Shown here in pieces: positions 29,800-37,605 of a DNA stretch of 37,605 bases. Position 1 is the first letter of the stretch; every line of letters starts with the position of its first letter. This DNA is from Cristatella mucedo. Taxonomy: Eukaryota; Bryozoa; Phylactolaemata; Cristatellidae. The position numbers and the translations under genes were made by a program. The notes under the pieces are model-generated. The model had not been told where the DNA came from. It saw only the letters and a program-made list of their open reading frames with translations, and searched no databases. Location: NCBI GenBank assembly GCA_009760855.2, contig WPIO01000488.1, positions 1-37,605 of the forward strand. Reading direction: 5' to 3'.

Positions 29800-31245
29800 G
29801 TCCGGCTACATGCCGACTAGAATGCAAGCCACTTAATCAGCATCGACCAGTTGTCGGACAGCCTCTTAAATTCCACATGCTAAATTTCCGCTCGCTAACA
29901 ACAAAGGGGTTACTTACCCGAGCTGAGGCAGTCTCGGAGGAGCTAGATGCATTTCTGCTTAGTAAAACTTTGATGACGTCCTGGACCGGTAGGTATCCTA
30001 TCCTGGTATAGTACTTCTGAGAATTTGTTAAGTGGATTGTTATTCTTGTTATTGTTATATCTGAGACCATCCAACCGGGTTCTCATTCTTTCAGTCTGAT
30101 CCGATCTGACAAAGTTGTTGGCGGCTGGATTGCCCTTGTTGTTCGTGCTATAATGCATGCAGTTTCTCGCATCATCGGGTCATCATTTGAATCAGCTAAA
30201 AACAGGTCCTCATCAAAGACATTGCCTCTCACTGTTTTGATAAACCGTCATCCTGCTGGCTGTCTAAACTTCCTTATAGAGGAGTTTTTGAAGTTCTTCC
30301 CTAAAATTTGTGTGTGCGACAGGCCGCTACTAATTGCAGGTGAGTTCAATACTCACGTTGACAACCCTAGAAACAGCCGCGTTCGCTCATTCTTGACTAT
30401 CTGGAGAAATTTGGTTTGGTCCAATCGCTTTGTCCAATCCAACTGGTTAATCATACCGCTCACGTCGGTGGCCGGTATCCTAGATCTCGCGATCACTAAG
30501 GATGCCTCCCTCCCCCCGCTGACCTGTGCACACTGATACTCTTGGATTATCGTTCGGTCTCTTGTGCTGCTCACACTCCATTGTACGTAGAGGGTACTGT
30601 CGAATTTGTCTAGCGAAATAACTTAAAAAGCATTGAGCAATACAATTTCTTTTAAATCTGTATGTGATTCGGGTCTTCTCAATCTGCACCCAGACTCGAC
30701 CGAAAGCCTTGATACCCTAACTGATGCAGTGACGTGACACTCAGGAGTGCTCGGGACAAGCATGTTCCCATTCATTATATCCGTGTACAGAGTCGTTGAG
30801 ATTCCCTTCGATTTACAAAACAACTTCAAGAGACGCGTAGTATTAAGCGCAGGAATTAACGCCGTTTTAAGAAGTCGTGGTCTCTGATGATGATTTAGTC
30901 ACTTTCAAAGACTTCCTTCGAGTCCATATCCGTAAGCTTAAAAAGCCAAGGCTTTATTCACTCGAAAACCGAAGTCCTGCCAGTCAGACCGTAGACAAAT
31001 TTATATGACCGTACATAATTTACTGGGCCAATGCTGAGAGGTCTGACTCCCCAGATTTTAACGGCTCAGCTGAAATGCAGCCTTTCTTACCAAAACCAAT
31101 ATGCACATTCGTGCCTCCATGAAGCCCCTCCGAGTAAAGCAGTTGCGGAATCGCAACGCATGACCTTACTTAAAAGATTCTCCGGGGTTTCTGCATTCGA
31201 TGCGGCTACCCTAAAAAGGTCTAGCAAAAAGAGCTCGCCTCTCAA
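29800..31245 (+). mobile_element. LINE ORF2 5' part: AP endonuclease remnant
   Basis: 29870-29990 reads FHMLNFRSLTTKGLLTRAEA, then VSEELDAFLLSKT, the N-terminal APE-type endonuclease block (N-RSL...). 30080-30140 reads GSHSFSLIRSDKVVGGWIAL. 30335-30495 contains LLIAGEFNTHVDNP (catalytic GDFN region, D replaced by E), then GILDLAITKD. 31110-31245 reads MTLLKRFSGVSAFDAATLKR, the linker before RT. Many stops and frameshifts make it dead. It supplies the 5' half missing from most other copies here, but whether it is the same family cannot be proved. Confidence 0.75.
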
Positions 31246-31254
31246 CCGCCCTCG

Positions 31255-31530
31255 ACACGCCGAACATGTCCGAACATGTCCGGTCAGCGCGTGAGAGCTT
31301 ACCTTCCGCAATTCACGTTCACGACACCGCCCCGCCGCTGCTCCGTCATCAGGGCTGCAAGCGAGCGAGCGCGCGCGCGCGACCCCGACGCTGCTTCGTC
31401 GCTCCGCGCCGCGGCGGCTTGGGCCACGTACTGCCGCCGCGGCCGCCGCTGGCGCAGGCGCTTAGCCGCCGACGCAGATACGACACCATGCAAATACGAT
31501 ACGGAGATGCGACAACACTGCGGCCATCTT
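31255..31530 (-). promoter_or_regulatory. Promoter/first-exon-like module, copy 4, upstream of paralogue 2
   Basis: Aligned closely with module 3. Minus-strand 5' splice donor GGAAG|GTAAGC at 31303/31302; an AAGATGGCCG (YY1-like) at 31521-31530 marks the far end, so exon 1 would be about 227 nt. Two CGAACATGTCC repeats (31261-31282) correspond to the three CGAACATGCCC repeats of module 2. Splicing to 28068 gives a predicted intron of 3235 nt holding the LINE endonuclease remnant. A (GC)n run near 31365-31382 is specific to this copy. Confidence 0.5.
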
Positions 31531-31626
31531 CTGCCGTAGCTGCAGCGCTCTCTCGCCGCTTGGTGGGCCAGGCGCGACTGCCTTAGCTATGAGGCGTCAC
31601 GTGAGTAAGTCTTTCATTCATTCATT

Positions 31627-31665
31627 CCGCTGGCTTCAAGGCCGACGCAGCCTTGAAGCCAGCGG
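31627..31665. other. Perfect 16-bp inverted repeat with 7-base loop
   Basis: CCGCTGGCTTCAAGGC (31627-31642), loop CGACGCA, then the exact reverse complement (31650-31665). A very stable hairpin in DNA or RNA. It lies between module 4 and the tail of the adjacent LINE; module 3 has no counterpart. Confidence 0.9.
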
Positions 31666-31675
31666 CTGCCGCGGA

Positions 31676-32818
31676 ACTAATAATAATAATAATAATGCAC
31701 TTGATAAAGCGCCCTCAGAGAACTTAATCTCTCTCTAGGCGCTTTAAAATTGCTGCAAAGTGAAATGCAGTTAAATGGTGAGTAATATCATGCTTGATAA
31801 CCAAACAAAATGAATAACATGGTTAGGGGTGACATCCACAGGGTCAGCATGCAAGTGTGGTTAGTGGCAGCATGCACAGTGTCAGCACGCATAAGCACAT
31901 CAACGACGAATCGCAGGGACCCACTAAATGCTGTCCTAAATAGGAGTTTGTAAGTTCTTTTTAATGTGGTCAGGTCAGGGGATGTTCTGATGCAGGTCGG
32001 GAGGGAGTTCCAGGCTTTGGGAGCATACGAACTAAATGCACGGTCTCCAAAGGATTTAAGGTCTGTACGAGGTATTTCTAAACTGTTGGATTCCGAAAAG
32101 CGGGTGGTACGATGCTTGGCCTGGTGGAAGAATAGATCTGAGAGATGGGCTGGAGCCATAGAATGAAGTGACCTAAAAGAGAGCGACAAAATCTTGAAGT
32201 CGATCCGTTGCTTTCCTGGTAGCCTGAGCAGGTCAGCGGGAATTGGTGTGATGTGGCAACTGCGACGTTCACAATAGACTAGCCTAGCTGCAGAGTTTTG
32301 CACAGCTGCAATCGCCTGATTGCACTGGCCGGTTGGCCAGCAAGCAGCGAGTTACAGAAGTCAAGTCGGGATGTCACAAATGCTTGGACCAACTTGAATG
32401 GTGCATCCTTATCTAAACGAGCCCGAACTTTAGCAATTTTATGTAGCTGAAAGTAGGCAGATTGACTGTGGAGCTTATGTGGTAGTCTAACGAGAGGTCA
32501 CTTTGGAACATGACACCTAGATTTCGAGCTGATTCATCAGGTGATATGCTGGCAGAGCCAATTTTGAGCGTCAGCCTTTCCAATTTCTGAATCACTCTGG
32601 GTTTGCCCATAACTAGTAAGTTAGTTTTATCATCGTTTATTTTTAGAAAATGTGCTGCCGTCCATGTGTGGATGTCATTGATACATGCCGCAAGTGAGTT
32701 GAGAGAATTCGAGGTGCTCGATGGTTGCGAGGGATCAAAGCAAAGGTACAACTGAGTGTCATCCGCATAAAAGTGAAAGCCTAGATTGTGCTTGGCAATC
32801 ACATCAGCATGAGGGAGA
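31676..32818 (-). mobile_element. L2-type LINE, 3' part, split by the solo LTR
   Basis: (AAT)n tail at 31676-31696, hairpin, 3' UTR, then the RT C-terminal coding on the minus strand in three frame-shifted pieces (31788-32303, the 32078-32272 overlap, and 32413-32802 with [20 protein letters not shown]). It continues, after the LTR, at 34166-34446. Confidence 0.9.
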
Positions 32819-32822
32819 GTAT
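32819..32822. repeat. Target-site duplication GTAT, left
   Basis: GTAT immediately before the TG start of the solo LTR; repeated at 34162-34165. In an uninterrupted LINE copy (17205-17230) the site reads as one continuous AGAGTATAAACCGTG. Confidence 0.8.
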
Positions 32823-34161
32823 TGTAACGCCGAAGGCTCGGCGGGGTAAGCTTGACCTGCCGCTTACCTAGCGGCGTAGCCTATCGCCTAATGCCGTTCG
32901 GTGCGCGCCTACGCGCAATAAGCTGGCCGCCACGAAACGAGCGTTTCTGGCGCTGACCTGCTTACCGTTACTAAAAGGGGTCGTGAGTCCGCGGCGTGAA
33001 TTGGAAGCAAGACACATAAATTGGGGATTTTACTGAACTTTATTCGCAAGCGCACAAAGTCGCTGCGCGTCTAGTTCAGCTTTATCTCCACACTCCTCGC
33101 ACGTTCAACACTCTTGCGGAGGGAATACTCCTCTACACTAAGCGCGACCCGGACCCTAAACCCTAACCGGTGAACTAGGAATCCGTTCCCACCTGTGCCG
33201 AGGGAATACCCCAAACACGCCAACTTAAACACTCGAGCGGAGGGAGTACTTCTCCACACTGAGGTGCGAACCGGAGTCTAAACCCTACCCTGTGAACTAG
33301 AACTCGGTTTCCACCAGTGCGGCCGGAATACCCACACACGCCAACTCAAGCACTCCTGCGGAGGAAATAATTCTCCACACTAAAGCGCGACCCGGAGCCT
33401 AAACCCTACCCGGTGAACTAGAGCTCCACACACGCCAACTACGCCTAGCTCGCGCCGGCAAATCCCTATGCCGAGAGCACGTGCTAGCGCGCACACACAC
33501 GACACAAAAGAAACACAAAACACGAAAGAACAAACAAAAATGCCAGCTCGGGCGCGATACGACCGTGTTCGGTGGGGTTCCACCGAATCCTCCTAGAGCT
33601 GTCTCGTCCTGTTTCCGTCAATCGCTGGCGAACAGCCCGCCCTCCTCCCTCGCTTCCAGAGAAAACGAGTCCGACGGCGGAGCCGGACCAAAGACAGAAG
33701 ACCACAGACAAAAAGACACGAGGCAAAAAGACCCAGAGCGAGCGTCGCTCGACTCTTAAATACTTGGCTGAGACAATGGGGCAAGAGCTTAGTGGTATTG
33801 GGCCCGGACACCTTGGCCCATTACGGAAAGGAATGACTACCGTTCCCAGGCCACTGGCAGGGCACCTCCGTCCAGCTTGAATGGCGAATGGGTTCCAGAC
33901 GCTTCTTTCTTGGGAAGAGGGAAGGCGGGGGTTGACAGGCCAGCCAACATCTATCAGCAGCTTCCGCGAGTATCGGACCAATTCTAAAGGCCGAATCGCC
34001 GCTGCTCGTCTCCGAGCTTCCTGGCCTGCTCCTAAGCGCTTCCTCTCTAACCGCACTGACGCTCCTCTCTGGCTCACTGCTCCAGGACAAAGGGGCTCTA
34101 GCCCGCCGCCGAACAGCTCTTGTTCGCGCTAAAATTCAGCCAAAGCCAGCCGGGCGCTACA
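32823..34161 (-). mobile_element. Solo LTR, 1339 bp, nested in a LINE
   Basis: Begins TGTAACGCC and ends GGCGCTACA (TG...CA with inverted ends TGTARCGCC), flanked by 4-bp duplications GTAT. The interrupted LINE resumes exactly on the far side. On the minus strand a TATA-like TATTTAAGAG (33753-33762) is followed 700 nt later by AATAAA (33039-33044). This gives U3 about 34161-33740, a long R, and U5 from about 33020. A 121-bp tandem repeat lies in R. There is no gag-pol, so it is a solo LTR from recombination. Superfamily probably Gypsy-like by the 4-bp duplication; this is inference. Confidence 0.8.
33109..33447. repeat. Tandem repeat, 121-bp unit, 2.8 copies
   Basis: Units start at 33109, 33230 and 33351 (CACTCNNGCGGAGG...). 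Each contains a CTAAACCCTA telomere-like core, GTGAACTAG and CGCCAACT. It lies in the predicted R region of the solo LTR. Confidence 0.9.
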
Positions 34162-34165
34162 GTAT
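34162..34165. repeat. Target-site duplication GTAT, right
   Basis: Partner of 32819-32822. Confidence 0.8.
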
Positions 34166-34446
34166 AAACCGTGAAAAGAACCGGACCTAGCACTGAGCCC
34201 TGAGGCACTCCATATTTCAGAGGTACTTCAGATGATCTTTTTCCATTCACGTCAATACTCTGGAGTCTGCCACTGAGACATGATCTGAACGATCGTAGAG
34301 CAGTGCCAGTGATGCTCAGGCAAGATCAGAGGCGCTCTAGAAGAACTTGGTGATCGATGGTATCAAAAGCTGCCGAAAGATCGAGCAAAACAAGCAGAGA
34401 CAGTCTACCCATGTCTGCATTCCTAAGTAGGTCGTTGTACATCTTA
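34166..34446 (-). mobile_element. L2-type LINE, 5' continuation of 31676-32818
   Basis: Matches 17215-17500 of the LINE at 16575-18345 in order (palm region, LDLSAAFDTIDHQVL on the minus strand at about 34350-34395). The match ends near 34446, the 5' truncation point. Confidence 0.85.
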
Positions 34447-34624
34447 AGCAACGACATACGGAAAAGCGTAAAGCGACGAAAAGCGGTGCGACGAAAATTG
34501 GTGGTGTGCGCCCAGTTACGTTACGCTCCGTTGCCGAGCCGATCCAAACTGAGGATTTACCAGGAAAGCGGGCGCACTTGGAGCCGTCTGGCGGACAGCT
34601 TAGGCAGCGAGCGGCGCGGGGGAT
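34447..34624. other. GC-rich flank between LINE and delta 2
   Basis: Contains two copies of GGATAGGGGGCGGCGAG-like sequence toward its right end (34620-34660). No gene. Confidence 0.4.
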
Positions 34625-34810
34625 AGGGGGCGGCGAGAGGGATAGGGGGCGGCGAGGGGAGAGAAATGAGTAAAGCAGATCGCGGAAATGCTATCAGCGC
34701 GGTCGGCTAATCAGCGCGGTCGGCAAACTTACGGGGGGGGGAGAGGGCGAATATCCAGCGAGCGACCCATTTATCTATCTCTTGCGAAACTCGTGCGAGC
34801 CTTTCCGTCG
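34625..34810 (-). repeat. Block delta 2, upstream flank of paralogue 2
   Basis: Aligned with 19336-19510. Includes a duplicated ATCAGCGCGGTCGGC (34694 and 34710) and a G-run at 34731-34741. It is separated from module 4 only by the inserted LINE and LTR. Confidence 0.6.
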
Positions 34811-35270
34811 CCGTTGCCGCCGCTGTTGTCTGGCTGCCCGCGCCGCGCATCCAAGAGCAGCCAGCGCCGCCATATCTCATAGCTCTACGCGTATGCTGAA
34901 ATCCCCCAGCGGGAGGCCGCCTCTCTCTTCACCCCTCTCGCCCCACCGAGCGCTCCCCGCGACTGCCTGGTCACAACGATCGCTAATAGCGCGTCCCGAC
35001 CGCATCGACCACATCGAGTGCCGCAGCCCGCTCGTACAACGGTCAGAGGAAGCGCCATCAACTAAGCGAAACCACAGACGCCACAGCCGCCGCCGCCGCC
35101 GCCGCCGCCGCAGCCGACGCCTCTGCTACAGACGCCGCCGCTACGGGCACGTGACGCCTTTCAGAGGAAATGCTGCTCCGCCGCTGGGACCGCTTGCTCC
35201 TTGCAGGGTTCCCGCGAACACCCTGCGACATATCTTCGTTTCGACAGCAATCACATAAAAAGTTCGGTTT
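34811..35270. other. GC-rich stretch with (GCC)8
   Basis: Perfect (GCC)8 at 35086-35109 in a larger GCC-rich run. Arg/Ser-rich open frames are artefacts of composition. No counterpart is seen upstream of paralogue 1. Confidence 0.45.
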
Positions 35271-35735
35271 TAATGTCCAGCTCACACAGATCGGTGCTAT
35301 GGGTAACCGTCCGAATGTCGTGCCATGTCGGTTTTCGTGAATTCTCGCGCGTTCTCGCGCGTTCACAATCGCTATTGACCGCCAACGGCACGGTGAGCAA
35401 AGCCTTTTTGCACATTCGAACAGCGACAAAGGGCACTTTCCTGTTCAACGAAATGCTTCGCGCACCCTGCGTTTTTATTCTAAATTACAGAGAAGCTACA
35501 TTCAGCCAATTCGCCCATCGCATTTCAGCCATATTGTGCTTGCGCGTCTCAGGAAGATGGCGACACAACGGGCCGGCCCTAACGCGCCCGGCCCTAAATC
35601 GTCGAACTGCGCAGTAGCTACCATTCCGAAACAAAGCTTCGTACAACTGTGGTTTTTATTGGAAATCCTAGCAAACAGTTTTCCAGGTTTACCATAAAGT
35701 TTCTTGCGAGTGTACTGGCGCTCTTTAATAACTGC
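35271..35735. repeat. Block epsilon 2
   Basis: Similar to 19670-20010. Contains GAAGATGGCGACAC (35552), a YY1-like motif. Variants of a motif ending TGTGGTTTTTATTGGAAATC recur at about 35470, 35650, 36010 and 36190. Confidence 0.45.
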
Positions 35736-35739
35736 GGCT

Positions 35740-35890
35740 GGCGATAGCTCAGGAGGCAAGGTACTCGATCAAGACGACCTAGATCATGGGTTCGCATCTA
35801 CATAGTGGGCGATCCTGTACACACTGGCAAGAGGTTGTGATAGCCGTTAAGGCTCTTGTGCAGCTATGTACATTAGGGCTGGTAAATCAC
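35740..35890 (+). mobile_element. tRNA-derived SINE, family 2
   Basis: A-box-like TAGCTCAGGAGG, degenerate B box GGTTCGCATCT, body GTGGGCGATCCTGTACACAC, GATAGCCGTTAAGGCTC and a GGTAAATCACG tail. The nearest relative is 20021-20190. Confidence 0.7.
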
Positions 35891-36302
35891 GTGTAATATG
35901 GCCTCTGATGGTCCGGCCCATCGGTCACTTGTCCCCCCCCCGACCTGTGCCCAACGGGCTACAGCTTACAGTTTCACGACAGACAGTTCACACGACTAAG
36001 CTTCGCGAAACTGAGGCTTTTATTTCTCATAAAATGGCAGTGTTCTGGGTTTGATCACTGAACTTCATGCCATTGTGCTTTCCTGTTCTCATACTATGCC
36101 TTCGTGTGGCCCAACCTTCTTTCAAGCCTCCGTGAATATTCTTATTGTGAGGCGGCTGTTATTTCAACGAAAGGCATCGCAATACCGTGGTTTTTATTCC
36201 ACGTTGTAGAAACATTGTCCCTGTTTTAACCACCCACTAAATCTCGTGCAAAAGTGCATACGCGTTCTTTTGCAATGGACTTCAATGGCCCGGCCCATTG
36301 TG
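35891..36302. repeat. Unclassified repeat-rich flank
   Basis: The first part matches 20191-20260. The remainder holds two more copies of the GGTTTTTATT(C/G)-type subrepeat. No gene. Confidence 0.4.
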
Positions 36303-36445
36303 CAGTCCTGCAGCGACACAGCCGTACCGCTGCAACGCATCCGCATCAAAGTAGCGCAATGCTTGAATGCAGAAATGACCGCTGAATCGCAGGTCCATTA
36401 GGTAGTGAGGCTGGCTGGCCCAAGCCATCGGAGGCCAGGAGCGTT
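36303..36445 (+). repeat. Dispersed repeat beta, partial copy
   Basis: GTCCTGCAGCGACACAGCCG, then GACCGCTGAATCGCAGGTCC and GTGAGGCTGGCTGGCCCAAG match 20790-20920. It is cut by the following LINE tail. Confidence 0.7.
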
Positions 36446-37605
36446 ATAATAATAATAATAATAATAATATTGCATTTTTTTTTTTTGTTTATTGCACTTG
36501 ATAAACGCGCCCTCAGAGAACTTAATCTCTTTCTAGGCGCTTTACATTTGCTGCAAAGTGATACGCAATAGAATAGTAAGTAAAATCATGCTTGAAAAAC
36601 AAACAAAATGAATAACATGGTTAGAGGTTACATGCACTGGGTCAGCATGCAAATGTGGTTAGTGGTCACAGGCACAGTGTCAGCACGCATAAGCACATCG
36701 AGGACGAATCACAAGGACCCACTAAATGCTGTCCTAAATAGGTATGTTTTTAAGTTTCTTTTAAATGTGGTCAGGTCAGGGGATGTTCTGATGATGCAGG
36801 TCGGGAGGGAGTTCCAGGCTGTGGGAGCATACGAGCTAAATGCACGGTCTCCAAAGGATTTAAGGTTTGTACGAGGTATTTCTAGACTGTTGGATTCCGA
36901 AAAGCGAGTGGTACGATGCTTTGCCTGATGGGGTAGTATATCTGAAAGATAGGCTGGAGCCATAGAATGAAGAGACCTAAAAGTGAGCGACAAAACCTTG
37001 AAGTCAATCCGTTGCTTGACTGGTAACCAGTGCAGGTCGGCGAGAAGTGGAGTAATGTGGCAACTGCGACGCTCACGACAGACAAGCCTAGCTGCAGAGT
37101 TTTGCACCAGCTGCAATCGCCTGATCGCACATGCTGGGAAGCTGAAAATAGGCTGATTTGACTGTGGAGCTGATGTGGTCGTCTAACGAGAGGTCGCTTT
37201 GGAATATGACACCTAGATTTCGAGCTGATTCAACTGGAGATATGCTGGCAGAGCCAATTTTGAAAGTCAGCCTTTCCAATTTCTGAATAACACTAGGTTT
37301 GCCCATAACTAGTAAGTTAGTTTTATCATCGTTTAGTTTTAGAAAATTTGCTGCCATCCATGATCGGATGTCATCAATGCATGCAGCAAGTGAGTTGAGA
37401 GAATTTGAGGTGCTCGAAGGCTGGGAGGGATCAAAGCAAAGGTACAACTGAGTGTCATCGCCTAGAAGTGAAAGCCTAGATTGTGCTTGGCAAAATGCAC
37501 ATCAGCATAGAGTGACGAGTATAAGAAAACGGTGAAAAGTGACCCGGACCTAGCACAGATGCCTTTGAGGTACGCCATATTTACGAGGTTCTGTCAGATG
37601 ATCTT
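36446..37605 (-). mobile_element. Young L2-type LINE, continues beyond window
   Basis: (AAT)n tail, T-run and GTTTATT insertion, hairpin, 3' UTR and RT C-terminus nearly identical to 8571-9720. Relative to it, 110 bp are missing (equivalent to 9242-9351) at 37137, breaking the frame. It extends past 9720-equivalent into palm coding from about 37500. There many single-base insertions and deletions appear relative to 17195-17250 and 34160-34230, so the last 150 bases may be of poor sequence quality. Confidence 0.9.

Noticed and set aside
33484-34077. A 197-codon minus-strand frame in the solo LTR
   Set aside because: No gag, protease or other retroelement motif; lies in U3 with a TATA-like site inside.
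35058-35429. Ala/Arg/Ser-rich open frames around the (GCC)8 run
   Set aside because: Generated by trinucleotide repeats; no domain and no counterpart in the duplicated locus.

Overview
This is a gene-poor, repeat-dense window of a metazoan nuclear genome. The evidence is LINE retrotransposons of the CR1/L2 type, tRNA-derived SINEs, a solo LTR, microsatellites, CpG-rich promoter-like islands and single-exon type II glycosyltransferase genes. The species cannot be fixed from sequence alone. An invertebrate is most likely, and a chelicerate such as a tick is only a guess. No prokaryotic features, rRNA, genuine tRNA or CRISPR array were seen.

Genes. Three coding exons are convincing, all on the minus strand. 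At 7227-8366 is a GT10 alpha-(1,3)-fucosyltransferase catalytic exon; its N-terminal membrane-anchor segment lies just upstream in a broken frame. At 14907-16154 and 26839-28059 are two close paralogues of an uncharacterised type II membrane protein (415 and 406 aa) that resembles DUF1647-like putative glycosyltransferases. Both paralogues have a splice-acceptor-like site leaving an 8-nt leader before the ATG.

Promoter modules. Four related GC-rich modules (about 140-540, 12905-13437, 18836-19150 and 31255-31530) carry a minus-strand 5' splice donor at the same alignment position, and each has an AAGATGGC (YY1-like) motif upstream. Each of the last three lies 2.7-4.6 kb upstream of one of the three genes. 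I infer that they are promoter plus non-coding first exon, and that the first one serves a gene beyond the left edge.

Layout. 1-7.2 kb: first module, CpG-rich island, a 16-bp minisatellite, a SINE and L2 tails. 7.2-13.4 kb: fucosyltransferase, a LINE with a 20-bp target-site duplication, AT microsatellite, second module. 13.4-21.3 kb: paralogue 1 with its intron-resident LINE, third module, SINEs and unique-looking upstream blocks. 21.3-26.8 kb: a TIR element carrying degenerate telomere-like repeats, a chimeric LINE, SINE and dispersed repeats. 26.8-36.4 kb: paralogue 2, a 142-bp tandem duplication, a LINE endonuclease fragment, fourth module, then a LINE interrupted by a 1339-bp solo LTR, then blocks colinear with those upstream of paralogue 1. 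36.4-37.6 kb: another L2 copy whose sequence becomes indel-rich at the edge.

How it fits together. The order coding exon, intron, module, block delta, block epsilon with SINE, block beta is shared by paralogues 1 and 2. This suggests one segmental duplication, later separated by transposon insertions. All three genes would make Golgi-type membrane enzymes of glycan synthesis, so the window looks like part of a glycosyltransferase cluster with a shared promoter type.
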